64,000 nt of DNA from Grifola frondosa (taxonomy: Eukaryota > Basidiomycota > Agaricomycetes > Polyporales > Grifolaceae). The position numbers and the translations under genes were made by a program. The stretch is taken from the NCBI GenBank assembly GCA_001683735.1, contig LUGG01000014.1, positions 558,001 to 622,000 of the forward strand, in the 5' to 3' direction. Each line of letters starts with the position of its first letter. Position 1 is the first letter of the stretch. Below the pieces are notes generated by a model. That model had not been told where the DNA came from. It ran no database searches and worked only from the letters and a program-made list of their open reading frames with translations. This document shows positions 32,753 through 44,698 of this stretch, piece by piece.

Positions 32753-35314
32753 TCACACATGATCTGTCAGTTTGGTGTGTATTAAAGAATGCGCGCGACG
32801 AACCATGACCATGCCCATTCCCATTGCCGTTAACTAGTGCAGTCATTGAAATCAGCGACCGCGCAGGACAAATAAATCGTGTAGCTTACGAGAATTTCGC
32901 CGAATTCCCCCGTACGGAATACCCATCCCTTTCCCCTCGCCATCACCCAGGCACTCTCCAGACCCTTTGGCAGCACATACATCGCAAGCTCCTCTCGCCG
33001 CCGTTTTTCCTCCACGAATAGCGAAAGTCCAGAGAGCAGCCCGCCAAGCCAGAAGGATGGTTTGGAGATTATGACGTCAATGAGCCGCTGAGGCAGACGC
33101 TTAGCTATGGAAGAGAAGACAGAATGCGCAGCGGGAGAACGCAAGGCCGTAAGGTGGTCGTATAGCTGGTGCTTTGCGCAGAAGAATGCTAGCAAGGAAA
33201 CGACGTGAGTTCATGACTGAAATGGCCACTTGTCTTGCGTAAGTCTGTCTTCCACTCACATTGGTAGATGATCACGAATACTCCGAGGAACGCAGAGCTC
33301 CGCGCAGTACCCAGAGCAGCACGAAGCAACATGCGCAGAGGCTCACGAGCTACTCTGCTACGGCGGAACAACAACATCGGCACGAAGTGCAATGCTCCGT
33401 AAATCGGGAGCATCCACCGGAACACTGCCCAGAAGCGATCGAGCTGGACCAAAGTACACGAGTCGATACTCGGGTGTATCGCAGCGCATGGCCCAAAATG
33501 TGGGCCAAAAGAACGGGCTGATGTGGGGGAGAGACGCACTTGTAAGGCGCTCTATCAGCTCGGCACAGTGTGCGGAGGTGGTGTCCTATGAGTACATCTA
33601 AGTAAACACGTGGAAAAGAGCTGTCGGAGTACTTGCCTTGCGCCGTAGCACAGACTCCATTTCTGAGAACTTGAATACGCCGTCCCGGACGAGGTCGCGG
33701 TTAATGGATACGCCTTCGGGCGAAACTTTTGATGCTGTTTGGATCCTGCCAGATTGTTAATAAGTTTGACAGAGTAGTAAGCAATCGACAACAGACCACT
33801 TTAGATAAGAACGAGGCAGCGTATCCGGACGGAGCAGGAAACCATACAGAATCTGCCCACAACTGAGAGGAATTCGTAACATGTGAGTAAGGTCGATCGA
33901 ACAAGGTATAAACATACCATAACGAGAATACAATGACGTCTCCATGTGGGATGCGGAAGCCGTGTTTATTTGACAACGCATTGAAGGATCCTTGTAGACC
34001 TCTGCAGAAGAAAGTCTCGCTTCAGAGAACTTTCACGATACGTATTCTCTTCCGTACCTCACAAACATTTGTTGCGCAATTCCTACACGCCGATTACGCG
34101 TTTCGAACGTGATCGCGATCCCGCCTGCGAGAGCTCCGGCGAGGACAGAATACCACCTACGTGTACGCTTGCGGACCCATACTTGGTGAGCCTGCGCACT
34201 GATGGAGAGCCGTGCGCGAACATGATGCGGTGTCCTTCCGCGCTCGGGAATGCCTAGTTCGAGATCCTCATTGAATTCATCGGAGAGGGGGAATCACCAG
34301 GCGCGGTGCGCTCCGTATTGTCTAGAGGTAGGGAAGCGCGGAAAAGAGAGCGCGAGCGGGCATGCGTGATGGTTTTTGGCACAGGCTCCGGAAGCAGGAT
34401 AGGAAGAGCATTCAGGATAAATTTGTATATCGCCACGAATGATCCTAACACCATTACAACTGAGTGAGATGTCTGGATGACTCTGTAGCGCAAGTTGTAA
34501 CATACCGAGCATGGCTGCGAATCGGAATGAGTCTGAGCCGAATAATGCATGCTGGACTAAAGCAAAACGGACGCGTCTGGGCAAAGACATAAGACCGCAT
34601 TCTACTCGATCGTTCAGGACACCAAACAGGATAGATGATTGGCACGGTAATGTTAGCGTAAAATGCTATCACTAAGAAGCCTACTAATTGGAACAGAGGG
34701 CTTCGATCAATAAACAAGCCTCTTAACGGTAAATGAACCTGTGAATATCAGGCCGAAATTCTGGAGACTAGGACCACTTCTTGCCGATTACATACACCCA
34801 CACGAAGATTGAACTTTGCTCGCGACCAAGAGCTAGAACTAGCTAGATGGAGAGCTGTTCCGTCGTGACACAGGATAGAATTGCAGAAGTTGCCGACAGA
34901 GAGGGCCCCATGCCAAGAATTATCACGCTATTACTCACTTTGGTACCTTCTTGATCCTCGTCATGAGCAAGATTAAGTTGACACCCGACCGAATTGCGAA
35001 TGCCAAAGTCCCCGACCCTGGGTCATGCCAGCGCTGAATGTCACAGGACGTAATTGCAAACTTCATGCATACATACGAAGACCGCCTCTGCTAGCGTGCT
35101 CAAGACATTCCCAGAGGTCTTCTAATTCGGCTGGTTTTTCGCCCCTGTCGCGCCATACGGCTTTCTTGGCTTCACGCAGACGTTCTTCATAGTTTGCCAG
35201 GACGACAAGATTCTCAAAAGAGGCCATCGCGCGTTTGGGTGCGAATTGGATGAACGAGGGTGTGCGGTTAGTGTATGGAAGGGATTCCTGCCGGCCATCG
35301 CGTTCTGAGGACAT
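32753..35314 (-). CDS. TMEM135-like multi-pass membrane protein
   Basis: A fungal member of the TMEM135 / Tim17-Pmp24-like membrane family linked to peroxisomes, mitochondria and lipid homeostasis. Starts MSSERDGRQESLP at 35314; the next block is NYEERLREAKKAVWRDRG..EDLWECLEHASRGG, then GTLAFAIRSGVNLILLMTR, HALFGSDSFRFAAML and GSFVAIYKFILNALPI. Later exons carry HPSIDSCTLVQLDRFW, LPIYGALHFVPMLLFR, SSAFLGVFVIIYQ and YVLPKGLESAWVMARGKGW. The last exon (GMGMVM) ends at about 32753. About 580 residues in ten or so exons. Near 33502-33504 the frame moves by two; adding two C to the run gives FFWPPHFGPCAAIHP. The last residues are less certain because another intron is possible. Confidence 0.75.
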
Positions 35315-35666
35315 GGTGGAAGAGTTCTAACATATGCTAGACCTTGGAATGCATGCAGGGTTGGGGAATTGGGGAACGGAGTATCGGTTGCTCTTTTGAG
35401 CCGATATACGCGTCCTCGTGACGTGCATACCTCGCGTAAGCGCCCGTTGAAAAGAAACCAGCGGCGAGCGCGTTCTGCTTTGCACATTAATCGTCTTCCC
35501 AACCTCATCTTCACCTCCATCTTATCCCGCACCTCTTTGTATCTCGCTTCCATGGCCTTTCTTAGAGACGCGAGAAGTTCAAGGCTGAAATATAATACGA
35601 CCATATGCACCAACTCCAGCCCTCTTTAGTCTATCTGCTGCTGTTTTCAAGAACTTTCCAACAATC
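35315..35666. promoter_or_regulatory. Upstream region of TMEM135-like gene, with an unexplained ORF
   Basis: On the minus strand, 35613-35430 reads as a charged helix (LLASLRKAMEARYKEVRDKM ... CKAERARRWFLFNGRLRE) ending at a gtatgc donor. This could be an upstream exon or a small gene. I cannot connect it to a start-to-stop model, so I leave it as promoter/5' leader with a candidate ORF. Confidence 0.25.
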
Positions 35667-36400
35667 ATGAATTCAATTCTTAGAGAGCACGCGGTGGACG
35701 CTTGGAACGATCAGTTTAGGCAGTAGGAGCAGGTTAAGACCAGCTTCATCGATGTCAGCGCGGGGATGCCTCATGCCATGGTAAGTGCACGCAGGTTCAC
35801 CACCAGGCGTCCCTCGACTCCGAAATTTCATCCATTAGTTTCATGTTCACTTTATTGTTCGGAGGTCATGCATGCAGCAGTTATATGCTAATAATCTTCC
35901 AACGGTGAATGTGATGATTGTATACCTATGAAACGCGTCGGTCACGTGGATTGAACTCATAACAGGTGAGTGTCCACTGTCCACTGTCCGAATGTGTCGG
36001 TAGTCCCGTACCGCGTCCTGACATCGAATTGCTTGGTACAGTCTATCAACGAACTTATGGAAGGCTGCGGAAAGGAAGATATCCTGCTCGAGCCTTATAT
36101 ATCGGACGACTGGATGCAAGCCTGGTGCACGTGTGAAGCCCGCAGCATGGAGAACGCGTTTCTTTGGTTGACAGCGGGCGGCGCTCGACGATTCGGACGA
36201 ACGTGCCTGTCATTCTCCGCGTGTATTGGCATGAACTATACAAAGATCCCTTTCCTGGAGATGGCTACCCCATTTCCTTCATGTCTCGCCCTCACAAGAT
36301 CGGTTATGCGGAGGTCGCATTGCTCGCTGACGACCCAACTACCCGAGTCGTCCTTAGCGACGTCTTCACCACCAGCAGTTCAACCGGATTTATTCATCGA
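35667..36400 (+). pseudogene. Decayed gene fragment upstream of phytase
   Basis: ATG at 35667 opens MNSILREHAVDAWNDQFRQ, then an in-frame TAG (35724-35726), then the same frame continues EQVKTSFIDVSAGMPHAM to a perfect gtaagt donor at 35781. Further on, coding-like text continues in two frames: LMEGCGKEDILLEPYISDDW (about 36050-36120) and VPVILRVYWHELYKDPFPGDG to ALLADDPTTRVVLSDVF (about 36195-36370). No stop separates the last frame from the phytase ATG. The nonsense codon cannot be fixed by the one-base additions that repair other genes here, because the frame is the same on both sides. I do not recognise the family. It could also be a live gene with a consensus substitution error. Confidence 0.4.
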
Positions 36401-38167
36401 ATGAGGATCATAGGTGTTTTGCTAGTATCGCTGGCTTTCTATGCTTGGTACGCATATGCGACACTGCTCTCGCGGAGGTCAGATCTCGACAGACCGATCA
36501 CTTCGTGGTTGGATCTACCCGAGAATGTTCAACGTACCTGGGCGATGTACTCTCCTTACTTTCCTGTGGAACCATATCAACCTCCACAGAATTGTGAGAT
36601 AACAGAGGTGAGCAATCCTTCTTGCGCTGATCATGACGTCTTTCATTGGGTGTGTTCAGCCGTGAGGCTGCGTTGCCACGCGAGAAGGGCATCGCTCACA
36701 TGTTTCTTGTGCTCATATCATGTAGTCGAGAAGCTGACTCCTTTCTTATTGTAGGTCAACATTGTGCGTACATAACTGTATGTTTGGAATGCTTCGCCAA
36801 CATGTTCATTAGCTGCAAAGACATGGTGCCAGATATCCTACTTCAGGGGCCACCAAATCAATCAATGCAGCTCTAGCCAAGCTACTGTCTGTGAAAAACT
36901 TTACCGACCCTAGGCTTGCATTCCTTGAGGAATATACATATAATCTTGGCCAAAACGATCTGGTGGCCTTTGGTGCGGCTCAGTAAGCTGTATTTCATGG
37001 TGCTATCAGTGGTACGAGTCTCACGTTATATAGATCATACGACGCTGGACGGGAAGCTTTGATACGGTATTCGCACCTTGTCAGCGTAGACAATCTGCCT
37101 TTTGTGCGGGCATCGAGTTCCGATCGTGTCGTAATGTCCGCCGCAATTGGACTGCAGGTAAAAGTAGCTCATGTTTGAAGCAACATGACTTGAGCATAAA
37201 ATGCCGCTTTTAAGGATTTGCTGCCGCAAGTCAGAGCAAGTACACACCAGGCTTATCAGTCATCCTTTCCGAAGCTGTATGTACATTTAAATATGTCGAT
37301 TAACCTGCCATTCACGGAATACTGTTAGGGAAACGATACGTTAGACAATAACCAATGTCCTTCTGCAGGTTCTTCGGACTCTGAGACCGCGCAATGGCTC
37401 GCCACATATGCTCCTTTGATCACGATGCGTCTCAACGCCGCCGCGCCGCACGCGAACCTCACCGATGCCGACACATATAGCCTGATGAGCCTATGCCCGT
37501 TCGAGTCCGTTGCTGAGGAAAAGCGGAGCAACTTCTGTAACCTTTATGATGAGTTTGACGCGTTCGAGGGGTTTGAGTATGGCGGAGACCTAGATAAATA
37601 CTACGGTACAGGGTGGGTGGCAGTCATCTGTCTGGTCTTTTGAATACTCTCCTGACATTGGAGATCGTGTTTTAGATATGGACAATCGCTTGGGCCTGTG
37701 CAGGGTGTCGGTTATGTCAACGAACTGCTCGCGCGGCTCACGAATACCGTCGTCTCCGACCATACGCAGACAAACACCACACTTGACGCTGATCCTGCTA
37801 CGTTCCCGCTCAACCACACGTTATATGCAGACTTCTCCCACGACAATCAGATGATCGCGATCTATGCTGCTATGGGCCTCTTCCCGCAACACGCGGCACT
37901 CGACCCCACAGCGCCGAATCCGCACAGGAGTTGGCGCGTCGCAAAGCTGGTGCCATTCTCTGCGCGTATGGTATGGAGAAACTGCGGTGCCCGGGGCGAG
38001 GGAGGGACGGGGGCGAGTACGTGCGAGTATTGGTGAATGATGCCATACAACCGCTGGCGTTCTGTGGTGCAGGAGACGACGGCGTGTGCGCGCTTGACGC
38101 GTTTGTAGAAAGCCAGAACTACTCCAGGAGTGATGGAAATGGGGACTGGGAAAAATGTTTCTTGTGA
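36401..38167 (+). CDS. Histidine acid phosphatase, basidiomycete 6-phytase-like
   Basis: Secreted or membrane-tethered phosphomonoesterase that releases phosphate from phytate or other esters. ATG 36401 gives a hydrophobic N-terminus (IIGVLLVSLAFYAWYAYA), then MYSPYFPVEPYQPPQNC. The catalytic RHGARYPTSGAT motif is near 36820, reached over a 49-nt intron. It continues NLGQNDLVAFGAAQSYDAG, SSDRVVMSAA, NDTLDNNQCPSAG, EFDAFEGFEYGGDLDKYYG, GPVQGVGYVNELLARLTN and the proton-donor motif FSHDNQMIAIYAAMGLF. The C-terminus is VRVLVNDAIQPLAFCG ... WEKCFL. Conserved cysteines and N-glycosylation sites are present. Two bases are missing: 37145-37146 (repair gives AANWTAGFAAAS across the intron) and 37972 (repair gives RMVMEKLR). 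Confidence 0.88.
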
Positions 38168-38276
38168 GTATCTGGGTATAAGAATGTGATGTACATGACT
38201 TGTATGATAGTGGTGATGAAGTAGTGATGATGAAGTAGACCATGTAATATCAGTCCAAATGCATGGTTCCCTAACT

Positions 38277-40505
38277 TCAAGCCTCCGAGCGAGTCGTCAA
38301 TTCATGGGCAGCGTTACCCCTCTTTGGCCGACGGAAAACCTTCTTCAGGTCGGTACGCACCCTCCTAATTGAGTGTGCCCAGCCATCGGCAATGACCTCG
38401 TCCACGTTCTCGTCTGAAATCTCTTCCCGGTGCGGCCCGCGCCAGATGTGCCAGAAGAACAGGATCGTTGCAATACTGAGCACGCCAAGCAGGATGAGCA
38501 TTGCCGCGAGCAGCCTGCGCCCGTGCAGCCCAGTGCCTTGGATGCAAAACGCGCCGAGCGCGATGGAGAAGCTAAGGAGGGACCAGATGAGGGCGACGGG
38601 AGGGAGCGAGAGGAAGCATGCTAGCGCGGCGAGGTCGTTTTCTTTTCCCAAAGTGTGGAAACGGTACAAGTATCCGCGCTGGTATTGTAAGGGTGAGAAT
38701 GCAGAGAGAAAACAGACATGGGGAGACGCACCACTTCTTCCGCGCTGGCGTCGACACCAGACCTGTGCTGCCAGACGTGGTGAAGGCCTGTGATGATACT
38801 CATAATCGCGAAAAGCGACGATGCTAGGGACGCAGTTCGTTGCAGGCCATTAATACCCTACGTCCGCATCCAGTCAATTATGATTTCCGACGAGCATATA
38901 AGCACTTACCGGTACAGCCAAAAATCCAATGTTGCCTCTGTGACAGCCGGTCAGCAAATAGCTAACTGATGCAGTAGAGTATACATACCCAACAAACACA
39001 GTAGCCTTCAGGGAGGGTGATATCAGCAAGAAACGCAACTAATCCATGGATATGTCCACTGACCAACAGGTTGGTATCTAGCAGCCCACAACGTCAGCAT
39101 ATAGCTGGGAATGCTGATCAAATTTTGACCCTCACCAGACCACTCCGCCAAGAAATGTTGGAATAACTCGCGCATGTCAGGCGTATAGATGACCCCGCCT
39201 ACGCGCTCTCCTTCCAGTCGCACACGGTACATCTTTTGTACACCGAACAGTACGCACGCCAGGAAGATGTCTGTAAGTCGCATGGACCATGACGATGGCG
39301 CAACAGCGACTTGGCGGTAGATCTGTGCTTGGTCTGTACCATGTTTAGCGCGCGCACGACTCCCCTCGATCACTGCCATCGTGCGTGCAATGTGCCACAC
39401 AAGTGTGGAATGATTTCCTGGTCCTGTTTAGCGCCATCTAGTGTTAATTGTCAAAACCAGTGGGACGGAAAGAGACCAGTGAAGAGGCGAACTTTTCAGG
39501 TCGAAATATACTTGGAGCAGCCGTTGTGCCTGTTGATCGCTGAAAGGGAAGGATGTCTTGGACCACTCGAGGACACGTTCTAATTCAATGAAGTAAGCGA
39601 GGTGAACGTCAAGCACGCACGAAAGAACTTACCACTAGCACCATAGCTTAGCGCACCGAGGAACTCCGCTTCTGCTCTGTATGGTACACGCACCAAATGC
39701 ATGGGGAAGGTCTCGAGTGTTTGCCAGTAACGCTCGGTCTTCTCCTCCACATTGACTTCATACGTAGCCCCGGCCTCTCCAGTCCCGGAAGGACGCGATT
39801 CTTTGCGGACGACCTCAACGTAATAGCCAGAACGACAATTGAGAAAGTAAGCCTTGGGACCAGATTTGTAAAAGCCCATTGAAGACCACATCGCAATTAT
39901 CATCATTGTAATATTTATTGATTAGCACCTGGTTTTCGGCCTCGTACTTGCTCCACGCATTCATGAATGCTGTCATGACGGCATGGTTGCGGATGTTCTC
40001 TGGTGTGTGATAAACCGACGCGAGGGCTGGTAATAGTAAACGCTGCCATCAAGATGCCTGAATTCTAACCATTCCCTGGAACAGGAGTGCTACGACGAGG
40101 TTAGAGGTCAGTCATGGAATAATTAAAACAACTTTAACCGTACCCATCGTCCAAAACTCCCACCGGACGGCAAGGAGTCCCGCCGATATTGCATTTGATT
40201 TTCGGAAAATCCTCTCCGGAAGAAGTACTCCCGACTGTCGATGAATTGGCAGTCGGTGGACGCGGGTTTGGGGTAGCAAGCGGGGTCCCAGAGTTAGTAT
40301 CGGCGGCTCCTAGCGGGACGGTTGTCTTTGGCATACTCTCTGGCTTTAAAGAGCGCATAATGGAGAGGAACGGGTCTTGAGGCTTTGGAGGAGCCTGAAC
40401 GCGAGCACTTGGAGGAATACTAGGAAGATCGCGCAGGGGCCTAACAGTTGAAGGCATGCTAGGTGTACTAGGTGTAGACGAGGGTCCAGATGGGTTTGGC
40501 GACAT
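38277..40505 (-). CDS. Uncharacterised protein with Pro/Ser-rich N-terminus and C-terminal membrane helices
   Basis: Starts MSPNPSGPSSTPSTPSMP at 40505 with about 120 disordered residues, then NIRNHAVMTAFMNAWSKYE, AYFLNCRSGYYVEVV, MHLVRVPYRAEAEFLGAL, SFPFSDQQAQRLLQVYFDL and HSTLVWHIARTMAVIEGSRA across many short exons. The C-terminal exon has two clear membrane helices (LACFLSLPPVALIWSLLSFS and LLAAMLILLGVLSIATILFF) and a basic tail (DLKKVFRRPKRG) ending at 38277. I recognise no named domain; it looks like a basidiomycete-conserved membrane protein. It lies tail to head with the next minus-strand gene, which has a similar plan. Confidence 0.6.
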
Positions 40506-40637
40506 TGAAGATGACTGCTACGGCTTGTCCGAAAGAGAGGTAAAGGTATATGCCCGGTAGAGGGCCGCGGAGTTGTGGTTTAAGTACCATAAAATATAAC
40601 AAGAGTTACTTCAAGAGAACGGTCGCCGCCTGCAGGA

Positions 40638-40663
40638 GTCAACCGTCAACCGTCAACCGTCAA
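40638..40663. repeat. GTCAACC heptamer, three tandem copies plus partial
   Basis: Three perfect head-to-tail copies and a partial fourth, 133-158 bp upstream of the ATG at 40505. The position suits a promoter element array; it may equally be a random microsatellite. Confidence 0.75.
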
Positions 40664-41039
40664 AATCGCTGGCAGAACGTTCGCGATGCCAGCTATGTGC
40701 TGCCATGATTCTGAAGCGAGAGAACAAAGCGACAGGCCTTGGAAGATGCGGTGTTGTACCTCAGCGCTTTGGACAACTTTGTTTACAATAGACGAAGGGA
40801 AGGCGTGCTGCGGAGATAACTTGCCACCACTGCATGGTTTTCAGAACGTCGAACGAGCCTGACTACTGCGCATGCAGGATTATTAAAGACGCCATGGATA
40901 ATAAAAACATTTTCCGAACCTTTAGGCCCATCTTCTTGTCACCTAATAATTCCAAGGACAGTGATATGACGTGTCAGCTGTGCTAAAGGCATTTGGTGTA
41001 TTGTGGTGTTGGTCCATGTGGGTCCTTTTACTCGTTCAT

Positions 41040-41051
41040 TTAGGGTTAGGG
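41040..41051 (+). repeat. Interstitial TTAGGG dimer
   Basis: Two copies of the usual fungal telomere unit in an intergenic region. Single dimers can be Tbf1/Teb1-type binding sites or chance. Confidence 0.6.
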
Positions 41052-41423
41052 TCCACTACATTGTATTTCCTTTGGGTCATGCTTGTCCTAGTTTCCATGG
41101 GACACTAGTCAACCGCCCTGAATCAATGTGAGAAAGGAAAGCTCAATCAACCCAAGCTACTCGTAGTACCACATGTACACCCGAGGCACCTGGGGCTTTA
41201 TTGTTCAACGGTTGTTTGATATGTCAAAACGTCTCGTGTAAGAGAAGTCAGAGTGCCGTAATACGCATCCGGGGTAACTCGAAAGCTACACATCAACAGG
41301 TATCACCCATGGAAACCATGATCATCCAATCGAACATTCGAATCTATCTGTTACTACAACACGTAAACTGGATAAATAGATGACACTCATCCAAATCTTC
41401 AAATACATCGCCATCATCTCATA

Positions 41424-44400
41424 TCACCGCCGCGCAAGAAGCGCAGCAATTAAGAGCATTCCACCGAGCCCTCCTAGAGTCCCTACCACAGCCCAGTGTG
41501 TGTAGTCTTCGAAGGGATGTTTGATTATCACTGGGCTCGTCACTGTCGCACCGCGGAAGGAGTAAAACGTGATGCCTGTCATGAACGCTGCGATTGCCCA
41601 TGCCAGAAACACGAGCGGCAGAGACATGATGATGCTGCGCTTCTGAAAAATCACGACAGATGAGCATAACGCACAATGCCACATAGAGCAAACTGACAGA
41701 TAGATATACGAGTCCTTCGCCGCCAACGTAGACCACTGTCCGCTCTAAGTCCGTTTTGTACCGGAACAGCGCGACCACGGTCGATACCATACTTGACGCC
41801 GAGAACAAGATGGCGATCAGGCCAGCAAGCCGCGCGACGTCGTCAAGTTGAGGGAGCGAAAGAAACGTCACTGAGGCACTCAAAATCACAGCCGCCTATG
41901 GAAGATCAGATACGAGACATTCCCTGGCTTATGGACAGACATACCACTAGACAAGAGCAAGCGGCGACCATGAGCATGGGACCCGCACCTCGCATGCCGC
42001 TTTCTTCGTCCATGTGGTGGTGATTCGAACGATCCAGGAAAAGGTACGGGATCCCCAGGCACAAGCATGAGACGAAGAAATCGAGTATCGTGCGACGGAA
42101 TGGCACACGGTGTTCAAGACGACCTTTCATTGCATCTCTGGGCAGCGGCTTATTTGGGCGGAAGTAGATCTGTCGCCATTGTGCTGTGACGATGATGAGC
42201 AGAGGGCACGGAGATATTAATGTGAGATAAACATACCGACTCGGAGCAACACGCTGGCGACAATGCGTGTACGCACGATTACAACGTTCTGGGAATCACC
42301 CTCGAATGAACGTAACAGGCCCATCAAATCCTGACACTCCTGCTGTGAAAACGGAGGCGGCGCCGGTCGGATCGAAGAGAGGAGACAATCTGGACAGTGT
42401 GACGTGAGATACATGCAAAAATAAAAATGAAGACGTCAACGTACCAGCATACGACCATTGCAAGGCATCCATCGCTTCATTATAAGTCTCGGCAGGAAGA
42501 GGTGTGTGAGCAGGATGTCCTTCCATAAACGCCCAATATCGGTATTCCATGTCCAGTCCTAGCAGGCACATCGATCAGCAAATTTTCTCCCAGGACGATA
42601 ACAAAACATCTTACTGTCATCATCCCTGAACTGCTCTGCTATCACTCCCTCTCCGGTGATAGTCGGAGGTGGGTCCGGGGAGACCATTCGTGCTTTGTGA
42701 TTTATCCAGTTCCTCACAGGGACGAAGTCGTGCTTGGTGATGCCCAAATCGCGCAGCCAAAGCTCCCATCCATGTGGCGGTAGGGCTACCTCCTCAGGAA
42801 GTCGCCGCTCAACATACTCAGTGACAGCTTTGAGCTTCTTCGCGTCGCGCAAGTCGATGTCGGTAGTGATGCGCATGTCCGCGTGCGAGTAGTAGAAGGA
42901 GCTGTCGGGCAGAATGTGTGCGGTCCACCCGTGCAACTGTATGGTGCCTGAAGATTCGCCAGCGGACAGTTCAGTGGGAAGAACGAGCGCGGTGCTGTTG
43001 GACGGCTTCGCTGCGACAGGAAATTTGCTGGTTCCCCCTCGAGCGGGGTTCGCAATATGCTGCAGAAGTGGGAGTCGTTCGCTGGTTGTAACATCAATGA
43101 GTGAACGACAGGATAAGATGAAAGAAGTGATGTACTCAGTGTTGTGCTGATAGGTGTCCACGGTGTCTGCAAGCGACGTTCCGTCTCTTTCTCCCAGGTT
43201 GTAATGTGAAGGCATCTCTCGGCTGCGTCTTCTACGTGTCAGTTGGTCAATCTGATGGGACCGCCAAAGGACTCACTTGGAGGTGATTACATCATGCATG
43301 GGTGGCAAAGGAAATGTGATTGGAGAGGGGTCGGATTCCTGGGAGGTCTGTTCTAGAGGTGGCAGCGGCTGCTGATACGGCTTAGGTGATTCGGTTACCT
43401 CCGGTCTAACAATTGCTGCTGAGCGAGCTATCCGTACATATATAAAGAAACTCACTCAGGCATGTTGATGTCGATACTATAGATTGGAGATAACACATGT
43501 CTCTGGATCTCGGTAGGTTTAGTCGGAGGGTCGGCGAAAGGATCATGCGGATCGTTAATGGATACCCTGTATGTGCTAGATTAGAACGGCATATCGCCTG
43601 AAGTCAGTGAATATACACGTACCGGGCACTTGAACCACGACGACGCCTTGCATCGCCATTGCTTGAAATAGAGATCTGTCTTCCAGGCACAGAGACGAGG
43701 ACCTGTCCATAGGACGAGGCAAGTGAGGATTTGCTCGCACGGGAGGACAGCCTCCCGTATTCAGACGGTTGCGACGGATCGCTTGGGTGTTGCGTGTGCT
43801 CCACGGATATGCTATCCACTGATCGTTTCTTCCCGAGCGCATGTTCGTCGCTCCACGCGAACCTGGAGGTATCGGGTTCGACGTCGACAGCGACATTTGA
43901 AGATGTGGCCTCGACTGGTGACTCGGGCTGAGGTTCTTCTGGTGGAGGAGGCGGCGGTTCCGCGACTGGTTCCTTGGGACCCAAGCTCGACGCAGATTTC
44001 TTCGAAACAACCGCTGGATTGTCATTCCATGCGAAGTAGTCTGCGCGCCTGTCCTCGACAGCAGGAGGGGGCGGGGGCTCTGTGACAGGCGCCGGTTCGG
44101 GCATTCGCTCGACAACGTCGCGGTCAGAAGGAGCTGAATGTATTTCCTCTGATACTACAGAGGCAGGTTCCACGTGAACAGGCTCCGGCTGCGCAACAGG
44201 GAAAGGATCGCTGAAGCCCATAGGAACTCGATAAGGTTGATCTTCTGCTCTGACGAATGGAGCGGGATGCAGCTCAGCGATGATCGGTTCTGGGGAGGCT
44301 GTTCTGACGGGAGGTTCGACCATCGGAACTGGCTCAGGCGCAGGCGCGGGAGCCGCAGGCTTCTCCTCAGGCGGGGGCGTGGGCGCAGACATAGAATCTA

Positions 44401-44698
44401 CCAGAGGAGAGGGCCCCACTGGAGGAGGTGCTGAGGGACCGTCGACCGCTTCAGCCTCACGAGCAGGAGATTCAATGACAGGACTTGGCGCGACATGCGC
44501 ATCCTCGATAGCTACCGCCGGGGTCGAATCCACCCTTAGGGAGGACTTGGATGATGGGCGCGACAAGGGTCTAGCAAATGCGAGGCCTGTCGAAGTCCGC
44601 CTCATTATGGTGGACATGCGGGTGCGAAAAGACTTCCCAGCGGGAGACGCAGGTCGCCCAGGGACTGGTGATTCGGATCTCGCAGGGGCGGCTGCCAT
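41424..44698 (-). CDS. Uncharacterised Pro-rich protein with WW-like region and C-terminal multi-pass membrane domain
   Basis: Starts MAAAPARSESPVPGRP at 44698. The first 360 residues are Pro/Glu-rich and disordered (PPPPPEEPQPESP). Exons then join through DPFADPPTKPTEIQ, PLPPMHDVITSK and RRSREMPSHYNLGERDG without a break in phase, so this is one gene and not two. The middle has a WW-like strand pattern (LHGWTAHILPDSSFYYSHAD) followed by DAKKLKAVTEYVERRLPEEV and ALPPHGWELWLRDLG. The C-terminal third has several membrane helices (TILDFFVSCLCLGIPYLFL, MLMVAACSCLVVCLS, LPLVFLAWAIAAFMTGITFY, VVGTLGGLGGMLLIAALLA) and ends at 41424. No enzymatic motif is seen. It resembles basidiomycete-only membrane proteins of unknown role. 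Confidence 0.6.

Larger units (their letters stand above)
40506..41423. other. Intergenic, 918 bp
   Basis: Promoter of the gene starting at 40505 and 3' region of the gene ending at 41424. It holds the heptamer repeat at 40638-40663 and a telomere-type dimer at 41040-41051. The sequence is AT-rich with no credible ORF or RNA gene. Confidence 0.5.

Noticed and set aside
32565..32762. 65-codon ORFs on both strands between carrier and TMEM135-like gene
   Set aside because: They overlap each other, show no domain or splice context, and sit in a convergent 3' region.
35430..35613. Minus-strand helix-coding ORF as a separate gene
   Set aside because: It has a plausible donor but no supported complete model; kept only as a candidate in the promoter entry.
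43200..43600. Splitting the 41424-44698 gene into two
   Set aside because: Exons join in phase through RRSREMPSHYN with good splice sites and no stop, so one gene is simpler.
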